From the NCBI RefSeq assembly GCF_013363995.1, contig NZ_JABWGO010000009.1, positions 310,001 to 374,000 of the forward strand: a stretch of DNA of 64,000 nucleotides. The letters run 5' to 3'. This stretch comes from Nonomuraea rhodomycinica. GTDB taxonomy: Bacteria; Actinomycetota; Actinomycetes; Streptosporangiales; Streptosporangiaceae. The position numbers were made by a program, and so were the translations under genes. Positions 23,371-32,458 of this stretch are shown here, piece after piece (position 1 is the first letter of the stretch; each line of letters opens with the position of its first letter). Below the pieces are notes generated by a model that was given only the letters and a program-made list of their open reading frames with translations, did not search any database and was not told where the DNA came from.

Positions 23371-24048
23371 GTGACGAACGTGTCCGAAGCCCGAAACCGA
23401 GGATCGGAGAGCACCCGAGAGGTCATCGTCGAGACGGCATTGCGACTGTTCCGGGAGCGCGGCTTCGACGCGACGACCATGCGCGCCATCGCGGCCGAGG
23501 CCGGGGTGTCCGTGGGTAACGCCTACTACTACTTCGAGAGCAAGGAGGCGTTGATCCAGGCGTACTACGACCGCGCCCAGACCGAGCACGAGGCGGCCTG
23601 CCGCCGCCTGCTCGACACGGAGACCTCGTTCGCCGCGCGGCTCAGCGGCGTGCTGCGGGAGTGGGTGCGCGTGTCGGAGCCGTACCACGAGTTCGCGGTG
23701 AAGTTCTTCAAGCACGCGGCCGAGCCGACCAACCCGCTGAGCCCGTTCAGCGCGCAGACCTCGCCCGCCCGCGAGGCGTCGATCGCCATCTACCGGCAGG
23801 TCGTCGAGGGTTCGCGCGACCGCATGAACGAGGACCTGCGCGAGGAGCTGCCCGAGCTGCTGTGGCTGCTGTCGATGGGCATGGTGCTGTTCTGGGTGCA
23901 CGACACCTCGCCGGGCTGCGAGCGCACGTACCGGCTGATCGACGTGACCGTGCCACTGGTGGACCGGCTCGTGGGGCTGTCGCACCTGCCGGGGCTGCGC
24001 GGCATCACCAAGGACTTCATCGCGGCGGTCCACGAACTGCGGGCGTGA
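23371..24048 (+). CDS. TetR family regulator
   Basis: A 225-residue regulator. HTH region: REVIVETALRLFRERGFDAT with TMRAIAAEAGVSVGNAYYYF and ESKEALIQAYYDRAQ. The C-terminal domain is a helical ligand pocket (VSEPYHEFAVKFFKHAAEPT). GTG at 23371 or 23380 are both possible starts and differ by three residues. It is followed 68 bases later by an LLM oxidoreductase on the same strand, a common pairing; direct control of that gene is plausible but untested. Confidence 0.88.
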   Translation: MTNVSEARNRGSESTREVIVETALRLFRERGFDATTMRAIAAEAGVSVGNAYYYFESKEALIQAYYDRAQTEHEAACRRLLDTETSFAARLSGVLREWVRVSEPYHEFAVKFFKHAAEPTNPLSPFSAQTSPAREASIAIYRQVVEGSRDRMNEDLREELPELLWLLSMGMVLFWVHDTSPGCERTYRLIDVTVPLVDRLVGLSHLPGLRGITKDFIAAVHELRA

Positions 24049-24116
24049 TCCCCCGCGACGACATACCGCCCGGTTGGTATGGTCACCGGGGTACCGACGC
24101 CGAGCGGGAGGCCGCG

Positions 24117-25133
24117 ATGACGCAGGATGCGATGACCCAGTACGCGATGGCCAGGCAGGCCGCGCCGGAGCGGACCGCCGGCAACTGGGGCATGACCCTT
24201 CCCTTTCAGGACCGCTCGCTGGCCGAGTCCCGCGCGCTGGTGGAGGAGCTGCCCGCGCTCGGCTACACCGACGTCTGGTCGGCCGAGGTGAGCGGCGTGG
24301 ACGGCTTCGTGCCGCTGGCCCTGACCGCGCAGTGGGCGCCCCAGGTGCGGCTGGGCACCGCGATCGTGCCCGTCTCGACGCGCGGCCCGGGGCTGCTCGC
24401 CATGTCCGCCGCCACGCTGGCCGACCTGGCGCCCGGCCGGTTCGTGCTCGGCATCGGCTCCTCCTCGCCCGCGATCGTCGAGCGCTGGAACGCGGGCACG
24501 TTCGCCAAGCCGTACGCGCGGACCCGCGACACGCTGCGCTTCCTCAGGAGGGCGCTGGCGGGTGAGAAGGTGACCGAGAGGTACGAGACCTTCGAGATCA
24601 GCGGGTTCCGGCTGGAGAAGGCGCCTGTGGAGCCGCCCAGGATCGTGCTGGCTGCGCTGCGGCCGCGCATGCTGCGGCTGGCGGCCGAGGAGGCGGACGG
24701 CGCCATCACCAACTGGCTCTCGCCCGAGGACGTCCGGCGGGTGCGCGCGGAGATCGGCCCGGACACCGAGCTGATCGCCCGGCTGTTCGTGTGCGTGAGC
24801 GAGGACGCGGACCGGGTGCGGGCCCTGGCCCGGCGGCTGCTGGCCGCGTACCTGACCGTGCCGGTGTACGCGGCCTTCCACGAGTGGCTGGGGCGCGGCG
24901 AGACGCTGCGGCCCATGCGCGAGGCGTGGGCGGCGGGCGACCGGCAGGCGGCGCTCAAGGCGATCCCGGACGAGGTGGTCGACGCGCTCGTGGTGCACGG
25001 CGACGCGGCCACGTGCCGGGCCCGGATCCGCGAGTACGTCGCCAACGGGCTGGACACCCCCGTCCTCGCGCCCCTGCCCGGCGGCGAGGTGCCGCTGGAG
25101 CAGGCCGTACGGGATCTCGCCCCCGGCGCCTGA
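24117..25133 (+). CDS. LLM class F420-dependent oxidoreductase
   Basis: A flavin- or F420-dependent TIM-barrel oxidoreductase of 338 residues. Landmarks are GYTDVWSAEVSGVDGFVPLA, QVRLGTAIVPVSTRGPGLLA, LADLAPGRFVLGIGSSSPAI and VHGDAATCRARIREYVANGL. The ATG at 24117 lies five bases after GGGAGG. Sequence style (LGxGSSS and the ExxxR-rich helix) matches TIGR03619-like actinobacterial F420 members, but the cofactor cannot be decided by eye. The substrate is unknown. Confidence 0.87.
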   Translation: MTQDAMTQYAMARQAAPERTAGNWGMTLPFQDRSLAESRALVEELPALGYTDVWSAEVSGVDGFVPLALTAQWAPQVRLGTAIVPVSTRGPGLLAMSAATLADLAPGRFVLGIGSSSPAIVERWNAGTFAKPYARTRDTLRFLRRALAGEKVTERYETFEISGFRLEKAPVEPPRIVLAALRPRMLRLAAEEADGAITNWLSPEDVRRVRAEIGPDTELIARLFVCVSEDADRVRALARRLLAAYLTVPVYAAFHEWLGRGETLRPMREAWAAGDRQAALKAIPDEVVDALVVHGDAATCRARIREYVANGLDTPVLAPLPGGEVPLEQAVRDLAPGA

Positions 25134-25276
25134 CCGGCCCCGCGAGCCCGGCAGGCCCTCCGGAGCCTGGAGCGCCCCTGGGACCCTGACAGCCCCTCGG
25201 GAGCCTGGCGTGCCCGCGGGAACCCGCGGCCCGGCGAACGCGTTATGTCGTGAGAGGCCAGGGTAGAGGAGGGCAC

Positions 25277-25633
25277 ATGATGGCGAAAGCAGCACGAGCC
25301 GCGGCCGCGTGGAAGGTGTACCGGGACGTCTCCAAGCCCGGCACTCCCGGCCTGATGGCGCGGGTGCGGGCGATCCCCCGGCTGATCGGCGCGGTGATCA
25401 ACGGCCGGTACGAGGGCATGACCAAGGGCAAGCTGGCCCTCATGGGCCTCGGCGTGGCCTACCTGATCTCCCCGATCGACGTCCTGCCCGACTTCCTGCC
25501 CGTGATCGGCGTGGCCGACGACTTCGGCGTCTTCCTCTGGCTGCTGGGCTCGCTGCTCGGCGAGAGCGGCCGGTACGTCGACCACGAGCGCACGATCGTG
25601 CGGGGGAGCGTCGACGCCCCGGCCGTGGAGTAG
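25277..25633 (+). CDS. YkvA family (DUF1232) membrane protein
   Basis: A 118-residue protein with the DUF1232 hallmark YLISPIDVLPDFLPVIGVADDFGVF near residues 62-86, framed by an amphipathic basic N-terminus and one or two short hydrophobic segments. GAGGAGG precedes ATG 25277 by four bases (ATG 25280 by seven). The family is widespread, with an unknown role. It is convergent with the amidohydrolase gene, which ends eight bases later. Confidence 0.88.
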   Translation: MMAKAARAAAAWKVYRDVSKPGTPGLMARVRAIPRLIGAVINGRYEGMTKGKLALMGLGVAYLISPIDVLPDFLPVIGVADDFGVFLWLLGSLLGESGRYVDHERTIVRGSVDAPAVE

Positions 25634-25640
25634 GCGAGGG

Positions 25641-26837
25641 CTAGATCTCCTCCATGCGCAGCCAGGCGCGTGAGGGCAGCGGATGGCCGAACAGCCGGGC
25701 CGCGTTGCCGTACGCGACCCTGGCGAGGTCGGCCGGTGGCAGCGCTCCCAGGTTGCGCGCGACGGACTTCTGCGTGTCGGGCCAGGTCGAGTCGGAGTGC
25801 GGGTAGCCGCTCTCCTGGAGCACGTGGTCGAGCCCGACCGCCAGCCGCACCCCCGACAGGGAGTGGTCGTTCAGCGTGCCGAAGAAGAAGTTGCGGCGCA
25901 GCACCTCGCTCGGCTTGAGGCCGCCGTCCCACTGCGCCTCGCCCGCCACGGGGTGGTCGAGGGCGTAGTCGGCCCGCTGGGCGAGCAGCGGCAGCCAGCC
26001 CACGCCGCCCTCGACGATGAGGATGCGCAGGTTGGGGAAGCGCAGCGGCACCCCCGACCACAGCCAGTCGGCGCAGGCGAACATCGCGCTCGTCGGGATC
26101 AGCGTGGTGATCGCCTCGATGGGCGTGTCGGGCGAGGGAACCGGCGACCAGCTCGACGCCCCGGTGTGCAGGGCGACGACCGTGCCGGTCTCCTCGCAGG
26201 CGGCGAAGAACGGGTCCCAGTGGCCGCTGTGGATCGACGGCAGCCGCAGCCGCGTCGGGAACTCGGGGAACACCACGGCCTTGAAGCCGCGCGAGGCGTT
26301 GGCGCGGATCTCCTTGGCGGCGACGTCGGGATCGGGCAGCCAGGGCAGTTGCAGACCGATGATCCGCTCGGGGTAGGTGCCGGCCCAGACGTCGATGTGC
26401 CAGTCGTTCCACGCGCGCACGAGGGCGAGGCCGAGCTCCTGGTCGCGGGTCTTGGCGAACGGCATGCCCGCCTGACCGGCCAGCATGCCGGGGAAGCACA
26501 GGGCCGCCCAGACGCCCGCGAGGTCCATGTCCTCGATGCGGGCCTCGATGTCGTGGCAGCCCGGGCGCATGTTCTCGAAGCGGATGGGGTCGAGCGTCCA
26601 CTGCTCGCGGGGGAGTCCGGCGCCGACGTCCATGCCCGCGCACGGGTAGGTGGCGCCGCCGTAGCGCCAGACCTGGTGACCAGCCTCCGTCTCCACGACC
26701 TTGGGCGCGACTTCGGCATATTTCTCCGCGAGCCGGCCCTCGAAGAGGTCGGGGGGCTCGATCAGGTGATCGTCGGCGGAGATGATCACATAGTCGCGCC
26801 GCCTCGGATCAGGGTCGGGGAGCAGCGGCGTAGTCAC
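25641..26837 (-). CDS. Amidohydrolase 2 family metal-dependent hydrolase
   Basis: A 398-residue TIM-barrel hydrolase of the ACMSD/amidohydrolase-2 type. The early SADDHLIEPPDLF carries the metal-binding D-x-H variant. Later ALVRAWNDWHIDVWAG, VVALHTGASSW (metal His), ILIVEGGVGWLPLL and SDSTWPDT follow in family order. It starts at GTG 26837; longer forms add a Pro/Arg-rich non-family tail. The chemistry is probably decarboxylation or hydrolysis of a carboxylated or cyclic substrate, not further resolvable. Confidence 0.88.
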   Translation of the reverse strand: MTTPLLPDPDPRRRDYVIISADDHLIEPPDLFEGRLAEKYAEVAPKVVETEAGHQVWRYGGATYPCAGMDVGAGLPREQWTLDPIRFENMRPGCHDIEARIEDMDLAGVWAALCFPGMLAGQAGMPFAKTRDQELGLALVRAWNDWHIDVWAGTYPERIIGLQLPWLPDPDVAAKEIRANASRGFKAVVFPEFPTRLRLPSIHSGHWDPFFAACEETGTVVALHTGASSWSPVPSPDTPIEAITTLIPTSAMFACADWLWSGVPLRFPNLRILIVEGGVGWLPLLAQRADYALDHPVAGEAQWDGGLKPSEVLRRNFFFGTLNDHSLSGVRLAVGLDHVLQESGYPHSDSTWPDTQKSVARNLGALPPADLARVAYGNAARLFGHPLPSRAWLRMEEI

Positions 26838-26975
26838 GCAGGTAACCGTACGACGGCGGGATAACGTCGAACAAGCTGCGAAGTCTCCGTTGGGTATCCA
26901 CTGCGGCCCCGCACGGCGCCGGGGGTGGCGTGGCGCTGGGCGAGGAGGCGCGGCGGGCGCGGCCGGTGTTCGAGA

Positions 26976-27014
26976 CCCGGGATCGCCGGGAGGGGGATGA
27001 CGGGCGATCCCGGG
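26976..27014 (-). terminator. Hairpin downstream of SURF1 gene
   Basis: CCCGGGATCGCC (26976-26987) and GGCGATCCCGGG (27003-27014) make a perfect 12-pair stem with a 15-base loop, about 55 bases past the SURF1 stop on the minus strand. There is no T tract. No gene lies in 26838-27068. Confidence 0.6.
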
Positions 27015-27068
27015 CCGTGAGGGGTCCGCCACATGAGGATGCTGCTCGTGCGAACCCCGGCGCGGCCC

Positions 27069-27920
27069 CTACCCACCAGAGATCGACTCACTCCGATTCG
27101 CCGGATCTGCCGTGGAACGGGAGCTCCCGCCCTCGTCCCCGCCGGAGCCTTCACCGGCTTCGGCGCCGCCGGCCCCGCTGTTCCTCCGGTCCGCGACCTC
27201 GCGCCTGATCAGCAGGATCCAGCCGCCGACGGCCACGCCGATGAACAGCCACCACTGCACGCCGTACGCGAAGTTGAGGCCGCCGCCGGAGCCCACGTCG
27301 GGCTCGGGCACCGGGGCGGGCGCCGGGTCGGTGGCGGGCTGCTGCCGCGTCAGCTCGACGTACCCGTCCAGCAGCCGGTACGGCAGGCGCTTGCCGATCG
27401 CGGCGGGGTCGATGAGCAGGACCTGGCCGGGAGGCAGGCCGGGACGCTCCTTGATGCCGCTCGACTCCTCGGTCTCGCCGAGACGTAGCCGGCCGGTGAC
27501 AGTTACCTGACCACCCGGCGGCGCGGGCACGTCCGGCGGCGTGTCCGCGGTCGGCCCGACCTTGACCCAGCCCCGGTTGACGATCACGGCGCGGCCGTCG
27601 GCCAGCTTCAGCGGGGTGAGCACGTAGAAACCCGGCCGCCCGTCCTGGGGGCGCCTGCGCACCACCAGCGCGTGGGCGGGGTCGTAGGTGCCGGTCGCCG
27701 TGACGGTGCGGAAGCGGTCGGCCTCCTTGACCCCCTGCCCGGCCAGGCTCTCCAGGGGCACCGGGGCGGCCTCGAGGTTGGCGGTGACGTCATGGCTGTT
27801 GGCCGACCGCTCCTCGAACCGGCCGAACTGCCAGCGTCCCAGGAACACGAAGGCGGGGATCACGAGCAGCACGACGACGTGGAGCGCGACCCAGCGGGGC
27901 GTCAGCAGGAACCGGTACAC
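27069..27920 (-). CDS. SURF1 family cytochrome oxidase assembly protein
   Basis: A 283-residue membrane protein that assists assembly of the aa3-type oxidase. The first transmembrane helix (WVALHVVVLLVIPAFVFLGR WQFGR) has the family's GxWQ-like end. An extracytoplasmic domain with ALVVRRRPQDGRPGFYVLTP and RAVIVNRGWVKVGP follows, then a C-terminal helix (NFAYGVQWWLFIGVAVGGWI). The last 40 residues are a Gly/Ser/Glu-rich tail. Organisation matches the two-TM SURF1 topology. Confidence 0.92.
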   Translation of the reverse strand: MYRFLLTPRWVALHVVVLLVIPAFVFLGRWQFGRFEERSANSHDVTANLEAAPVPLESLAGQGVKEADRFRTVTATGTYDPAHALVVRRRPQDGRPGFYVLTPLKLADGRAVIVNRGWVKVGPTADTPPDVPAPPGGQVTVTGRLRLGETEESSGIKERPGLPPGQVLLIDPAAIGKRLPYRLLDGYVELTRQQPATDPAPAPVPEPDVGSGGGLNFAYGVQWWLFIGVAVGGWILLIRREVADRRNSGAGGAEAGEGSGGDEGGSSRSTADPANRSESISGG

Positions 27921-28085
27921 CCTTCAAGGGTAGGCACCGGCCCCCGTGCCTCCTCACACGCCTCACCTCGGGGTTCCGGAGCGGGCGGTGGAAGGTACAC
28001 CATCGGCCGTGGTGCGGGCGTGACCTTATCGCAATCTGGTCGAAACCCTTACCGAAAGGCAGTTCATCGCGTACGGTCGTGATTC

Positions 28086-28805
28086 GTGCCGCGGCGTCCC
28101 CTCCGGACCCGCGACGCCCCTTCCGCCGAGTCCCCCGAGAGGCCCTCCAAGAGCCCCATGACCGTGCTTGCCGCGCCCCCCGAGGGACACGCGTTCGAGC
28201 TGCCCAAGCTCGCCGTCCTGCTCCGTCACGCCGCGCCGCGGGTGTTCGAGGGCATGATCCTGCCCGTCGCCGTCTTCTACGCGGGCCTGGTCGCCTCCGG
28301 GTTCGTCGGCGGCGTGGTGGTGTCGGTCGCGTGGGTGTACGGGGGCGTGCTCTACCGGCTGCTCCGGCGCACGACCGTGCCGGGCGGGGTGCTGCTGGCC
28401 GCCGGCATGGTGACCGTGCGGGCGGTGCTGGCGCTGCTGTCGGGCAGCCCGGTGCTGTTCTTCCTCCAGCCGACGCTGGGCGTGTTCTGCGCGAGCGCGG
28501 CCTTCCTGGGCACCGCGCGGGTGCGCAGGCCGCTCGCCCGGCGGGTGGCGGAGGACCTCGTGCCGTTGCCGCCGCACGTGATGGAGGAGCCGGTCATGCG
28601 GCGCTTCTTCGGGCGGCAGTCGTTCGTGTGGGGGTGCGCGCAGCTCGGCAACGCGACGCTGAGCCTGTGGCTGCTGCTGAGCCAGCCGATCGAGACGTAC
28701 CTGCTGGTGCGGACGTCGGCGGTCGCGGTGCTGCTGTCGGGGGCGGCGCTGCTGACGGTGCTGGACTTCCGCTCCTGCCTGCGCGCCCTCCCCTCGGCCC
28801 GCTGA
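28086..28805 (+). CDS. VC0807-like integral membrane protein
   Basis: A 239-residue protein with five or six hydrophobic helices (GMILPVAVFYAGLVASGFVG; VVVSVAWVYGGVLYRLLRR; VTVRAVLALLSGSPVLFFLQ; ATLSLWLLLS). It also has a loop with HVMEEPVMRRFFGRQSFVWG, which resembles the VC0807 family. The start is uncertain: GTG 28086 gives a polar leader, ATG 28158 would begin MTVLAAPPEG; neither has a good RBS. It is convergent with the HxlR gene. Function unknown. Confidence 0.6.
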   Translation: MPRRPLRTRDAPSAESPERPSKSPMTVLAAPPEGHAFELPKLAVLLRHAAPRVFEGMILPVAVFYAGLVASGFVGGVVVSVAWVYGGVLYRLLRRTTVPGGVLLAAGMVTVRAVLALLSGSPVLFFLQPTLGVFCASAAFLGTARVRRPLARRVAEDLVPLPPHVMEEPVMRRFFGRQSFVWGCAQLGNATLSLWLLLSQPIETYLLVRTSAVAVLLSGAALLTVLDFRSCLRALPSAR

Positions 28806-28814
28806 GCGGCTTCG

Positions 28815-29282
28815 TCAGGCGCTCTGGAGGCGGGCGCCGGAGCCGGGGAGCGCCGTGACCTGGCGCGGTCCTGGCACCTCGTGCCCTTCGGCGCAGAGCA
28901 GGTGGAGCTCGATCGGCGCCCCGCAGTCACGGTGCGTCAGCAGCACCGGAGGCCCGTCGTCGTCGGCGAGGTACTTGTCGCCCCAGTGCATGAGCGCGAC
29001 CAGCAGCGGATACAGGTCGCGGCCCTTGTCGGTCAGCCGGTACTCGTCGCGCTGGCGCTGACCGGGCTCGCGGTACGGCTCCTTGCGCAGCAGGCCCTCC
29101 TCGACCAGGCGGGCCAGCCGGGCGCTGAGGACCTGCCGGGGGGCGCCGGTGGCGGCCTGCATGTCGGCGAAGCGGCGTACCCCGCGGAACGCCTCGCGCA
29201 ACACCAGGAAGGTCCACTTCTCGCCGACGACTTCCAGGGTGCGCTCGATGGAGCAGTTGTCAGCCCGGAAAGGCAGGATCAT
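28815..29282 (-). CDS. HxlR family transcriptional regulator
   Basis: A 155-residue winged-helix regulator. The N-terminal DNCSIERTLEVVGEKWTFLV contains the signature Cys and W, followed by REAFRGVRRFADMQAATGAP, the recognition helix QVLSARLARLVEEGLL and the wing RDEYRLTDKGRDLYPLL. A C-terminal extension with HRDCGAPIELHLLCAEGHEV adds a Cys-containing segment. It is divergent from a GNAT gene, with an inverted repeat (29296-29320) between them that could be its operator. Confidence 0.9.
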   Translation of the reverse strand: MILPFRADNCSIERTLEVVGEKWTFLVLREAFRGVRRFADMQAATGAPRQVLSARLARLVEEGLLRKEPYREPGQRQRDEYRLTDKGRDLYPLLVALMHWGDKYLADDDGPPVLLTHRDCGAPIELHLLCAEGHEVPGPRQVTALPGSGARLQSA

Positions 29283-29295
29283 GCCTCATATCATA

Positions 29296-29320
29296 CCTGA
29301 GTTCAATTGACAGACTCAGG
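29296..29320. promoter_or_regulatory. Inverted repeat between HxlR and GNAT genes
   Basis: CCTGAGT (29296-29302) and ACTCAGG (29314-29320) face each other across 11 bases that include the palindrome TCAATTGA. It lies 14 bases upstream of the HxlR ATG and 23 upstream of the GNAT ATG, well placed to control both. Confidence 0.6.
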
Positions 29321-29342
29321 CGTGGCGAGAGAAGCTGAGTCC

Positions 29343-29855
29343 ATGCTGGGAACTCAGATCCGCCCCACCCGCCCCGACGACGAGGAGCGGGTCACGCGCT
29401 TCCTGTCCGGGCTCTCGCTGCAGACCCAGACGCTGCGCTTCTTCACCGGCGTCAGCCGCCCCGCCGCGAGCCTGGTGCGCGCGCTCATCGCGCTGGACGA
29501 GCGGCGGGACGCCCTGGTGGCCACGCTCGACGGCGAGATCATCGGGCACGCCATGAGCTACCGGGGCGGCGCCGCCGACGTCGAGGTCGCCGTGGTGGTG
29601 ACGGACCAGTGGCAGGGGCTCGGCCTCGGACCGCGGCTGATCGACGCGCTGCTGTTCAGGGCCGCCGTGCGCGGCGCGACCACGGTCGGCATGGACGTGC
29701 TGGGGGAGAACCGGCGGGTGCTGCGGATGATCCGCAGGCAGTGGCCGGACGCGGCGATGAAGGTGGTTTCGGGGTCGGTCGAGGTGACCGCTATGATCAA
29801 CCAGGCGGCCGTATTTGCGGAATATCGTTCTGGTGCCTCACCATTGACAATGTGA
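29343..29855 (+). CDS. GNAT family N-acetyltransferase
   Basis: A 170-residue acetyl-CoA-dependent transferase. IRPTRPDDEERVTRFLSGLS opens the fold; VAVVVTDQWQGLGLGPRLID is the acetyl-CoA loop (Q-x-x-G-x-G/L). ATG 29343 removes a weak upstream extension and puts the domain at the N-terminus. Its stop overlaps the GTG of the next TetR gene (GTGA), so the pair forms an operon. It resembles the single GNAT domain of Pat-like enzymes, but the substrate is open. Confidence 0.85.
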   Translation: MLGTQIRPTRPDDEERVTRFLSGLSLQTQTLRFFTGVSRPAASLVRALIALDERRDALVATLDGEIIGHAMSYRGGAADVEVAVVVTDQWQGLGLGPRLIDALLFRAAVRGATTVGMDVLGENRRVLRMIRRQWPDAAMKVVSGSVEVTAMINQAAVFAEYRSGASPLTM

Positions 29856-30451
29856 AGAGTGCCAAGAACGGACGCGACGGGCGCACCCGGATCATCGAGG
29901 GAGCCCTGCGCCGATTCAGCCAGGACGGGGTCTCGGCCACCACGCTGGCCAGCCTCCGCGAGGAGAGCGGCGTCAGCGTCGGCAGCTTCTACCACCACTT
30001 CGCCAGCAAGGAACACGTCTTCGGCGTGCTGTACGCCGAGATCCTCGCGGCCTACCAGGAGGCGTTCATCGCCGAGCTGGAGAGCCACGAGACGGCCCGC
30101 GAGGGCATCGAGGCGGTCGTCGCCTTCCACATGCGCTGGGCCGGTGAGCACCCCGAGCGGGCCAGGCTGCTGGTCAGCGAGCGGCCGCCGCGCAAGAACG
30201 AGCCGGGCGGCGCGGAGGTCCACGAGCTGCGCCGCGCGTTCTTCCGCCGCGTCTCCGACTGGTGGCGCCCCCACATGGACGACGAACTGCTCCGGCCGGT
30301 CCACCCCACCATGTGCTACGTCCTGTGGCTCGGCCCGGCGCAGGAGATGTGCCGGCTCTGGTTCGCCGGCGCCCACACGCCCACCGACGAGGAGATCAGG
30401 GGACTCGGCGAGGCCGCCTGGCAGAGCCTGCGCCAGCGCGCCGAGAGCTGA
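29852..30451 (+). CDS. TetR family regulator
   Basis: A 199-residue regulator: GRTRIIEGALRRFSQDGVSA with TTLASLREESGVSVGSFYHH and FASKEHVFGVLYAEIL (HTH and dimer-helix start). The rest is helical and Arg/Glu-rich, with a C-terminal MCYVLWLGPAQEMCRLWF pocket segment similar to TetR_C_33-like members. GTG 29852 overlaps the GNAT stop. It probably regulates its own operon; no clear operator besides the HxlR/GNAT repeat was seen. Confidence 0.86.
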   Translation: MKSAKNGRDGRTRIIEGALRRFSQDGVSATTLASLREESGVSVGSFYHHFASKEHVFGVLYAEILAAYQEAFIAELESHETAREGIEAVVAFHMRWAGEHPERARLLVSERPPRKNEPGGAEVHELRRAFFRRVSDWWRPHMDDELLRPVHPTMCYVLWLGPAQEMCRLWFAGAHTPTDEEIRGLGEAAWQSLRQRAES

Positions 30452-30508
30452 TCGGACGGGTCCGGAGCGCTCTGGCGCGTTCCAAGCGCCGCCGGCCGGT
30501 CGACGCGG

Positions 30509-30811
30509 TCAGGCGGCCTGGCGCATCCGGATGGGCACCCGCCACGACGCCTTGTCCAGCGAGATGTCCAGCCGCAGGTCGCCGCGGTGCCTGCGCAGGC
30601 CCGGCACCCGCACCCGGGCGTGCACGTCGAACCGTCCCCGGTGCGGACAGCCGAAGCCCAGCTCGCCGGGCAGCACCCGCAGGTCGTCGCGGTTGCCGCA
30701 GCGCGGGCAGGTCCACGACACCAGGTCCATGCCGCGGTTGTAGTCGGAGCAGGCGCGGAAGTACTCGTCCGGCACGAACCGGGACTCGCAGGCCAGGCAC
30801 GGGATGAGCAT
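30509..30811 (-). CDS. Zinc-ribbon hypothetical protein
   Basis: A 100-residue protein with paired cysteines C5-x2-C8 (PCLAC) and C35-x2-C38 (CPRCGN), as in a zinc ribbon, plus a third Cys in GFGCPHRGRF. The C-terminus is basic (RVRVPGLRRHRGDLRLDISL). It starts at ATG 30811 with GAGGAG-type bases upstream. No family is recognised; it may be a small nucleic-acid-binding or regulatory protein. It is convergent with the TetR gene. Confidence 0.6.
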   Translation of the reverse strand: MLIPCLACESRFVPDEYFRACSDYNRGMDLVSWTCPRCGNRDDLRVLPGELGFGCPHRGRFDVHARVRVPGLRRHRGDLRLDISLDKASWRVPIRMRQAA

Positions 30812-30957
30812 GGGTCCGCTCCTCTTTCGAACGGTCGAGCAGGTCCCTAAGAGATATCGCGCCCGGCTTGTCCCACGCTTGCAGAACGCTTGGGTATCTC
30901 GGTAACAGTACGGTCACTGTAGGTATCGAATCATGCGCGGGCCTATGCGATGAAAGG

Positions 30958-32379
30958 ATGGACTCTGTGGAACTGGCACGACTGCGCGACCACCTGCTGG
31001 AAACCGGCTACACGATCGACGGCGTCCGCGACCGCCTGGGCGACGTGGCGGCCTCGGCGCTCTCCCGTGAGGAGCTGGTGCCGGCGCTGCGCGCGACCGC
31101 CGACGGCGACCCGCTGGGCACGCTCATCCGGCTGTGGTGGCTCGGCGTGCCGGTCCCGGCCGAGCGGGTGCCGGCCGCCGTGCGCGAGTCCGGGCTGGTC
31201 CGCGCCGACAGCGGGGACGGCGGCATGGTGCGCGCCGAGGTGCATCTGCAGCCGTGGGAGACCGGCGGTTACGTGGTCTCCGACCGCAAGGTGCGCCCGG
31301 GTGACCCGGCCCTGCGTCCCGGCCACGTGGTGGGCGCCGGCGGCGCCTCGGCGAACCTGGCCCAGCTCGTCACCCGCCGCCCCGTCCAGCGCGCCCTGGA
31401 CCTGGGCACGGGCTGCGGCGTGCAGGTGCTCCACCTGGCGGGGCGGGCCGAGGAGATCACCGCCACGGACGTCAACCCGCGCGCCGTCGAGCTGGCCCGG
31501 CTGAGCTGGGAGCTGTCCGGCGTCACGGACGTGGACGCCCGCACGGGCTCGATGTTCGAGCCGGTCGAGGACGAGCTGTTCGACCTGGTGGTGTCCAACC
31601 CGCCGTTCGTGATTTCGCCCGGTGGCCGCCTGACGTACCGGGAGACGGGCGGCGACGGCGACGCGTTCTGCCGCGACCTCGTACGGCGCGCGCCCCGCCA
31701 TCTCGCCCCCGGCGGCCAGGCCCACTTTTTGGCCAACTGGCTGCACGTCGAGGGCGAGGACTGGCGCGACCGGGTCGGCGGCTGGCTGGCGGGCACCGGA
31801 TGCGACGCCTGGGTGGTGGAGCGCGACGTCCAGGACCCCGCCGAGTACGTCGAGCTGTGGCTGCGCGACGCGGCCGAGCAGGGCACCCCCGGCTACGCGG
31901 AGCACTACGACCGCTGGCTGACGTGGTTCGACGAGCAGAAGGTGGAGGCGGTCGGCTTCGGCTGGATCTCCATGCGCAACTCCGGCACGCTCGACCCGGT
32001 GGTGCGCCTGGAGCGGCTCACGCACCAGGTCGCGCTGCCGGTGGGCGACTACGTGGACGGCGTGCTCGACGCCATCGCGACGGCCCACCGCGTCGAGGAC
32101 CTCCGGGCGGCGCGGCTGCGCACGGCCGAGGGGCTGCTGGACGAGCGCATCGGGCTGCCCGGCGCCGAGGACCCGATGCGGATCGTGCTGCGGCAGACCG
32201 ACGGCCTGCGCCGCAGCCGGGAGGTCGGCACGGTCGAGGCCGCGCTGGCCGGGGTGTGCGACGGCGACCTGGCGCTGGGGCCGCTGCTCAACGTGATCGC
32301 CGAGCTGGTCGGCGACGGGCAGGTGCTCGAGGCCGACGCCCTGCGCCCCCTCATCGCCGAGGGCTACTTCCGGCTCTGA
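30958..32379 (+). CDS. SAM-dependent methyltransferase, HemK-like motif
   Basis: A 473-residue protein. An N-terminal 150-residue helical domain precedes a class I Rossmann fold: ALDLGTGCGVQVLHLAGRA (motif I), TATDVNPRAVELARLSWELS, and DLVVSNPPFVISPGG, whose NPPF tetrad is typical of N6-type or glutamine methyltransferases such as HemK/RlmG. A C-terminal 150-residue segment (LDPVVRLERLTHQVALPVGD) follows. ATG 30958 or GTG 30967 are both possible; GAAAGG fits the GTG slightly better. The target is unknown; rRNA or protein Gln are candidates. Confidence 0.85.
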   Translation: MDSVELARLRDHLLETGYTIDGVRDRLGDVAASALSREELVPALRATADGDPLGTLIRLWWLGVPVPAERVPAAVRESGLVRADSGDGGMVRAEVHLQPWETGGYVVSDRKVRPGDPALRPGHVVGAGGASANLAQLVTRRPVQRALDLGTGCGVQVLHLAGRAEEITATDVNPRAVELARLSWELSGVTDVDARTGSMFEPVEDELFDLVVSNPPFVISPGGRLTYRETGGDGDAFCRDLVRRAPRHLAPGGQAHFLANWLHVEGEDWRDRVGGWLAGTGCDAWVVERDVQDPAEYVELWLRDAAEQGTPGYAEHYDRWLTWFDEQKVEAVGFGWISMRNSGTLDPVVRLERLTHQVALPVGDYVDGVLDAIATAHRVEDLRAARLRTAEGLLDERIGLPGAEDPMRIVLRQTDGLRRSREVGTVEAALAGVCDGDLALGPLLNVIAELVGDGQVLEADALRPLIAEGYFRL

Positions 32380-32417
32380 CCGTCGGTGCGAACCCGTGCG
32401 AACGGGGTGACAACGGC

Positions 32418-32458
32418 GTTGACCGGTGGGGCAATCCGGTGTTGATCCGATGTTGAGC
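32418..32458. promoter_or_regulatory. TTGA direct repeats, 11-bp phased, downstream of SARP gene
   Basis: GTTGACC (32418), GTTGATC (32441) and GTTGAGC (32452) are spaced 23 and 11 bases, as in SARP heptamer arrays. A 25-base core, CGGTGTTGATC followed by GTTGAGCC, matches the array upstream of the SARP gene at 20 positions. No gene with an RBS lies in 32380-32697; the array faces the methyltransferase end on one side and the SARP stop on the other. Confidence 0.55.
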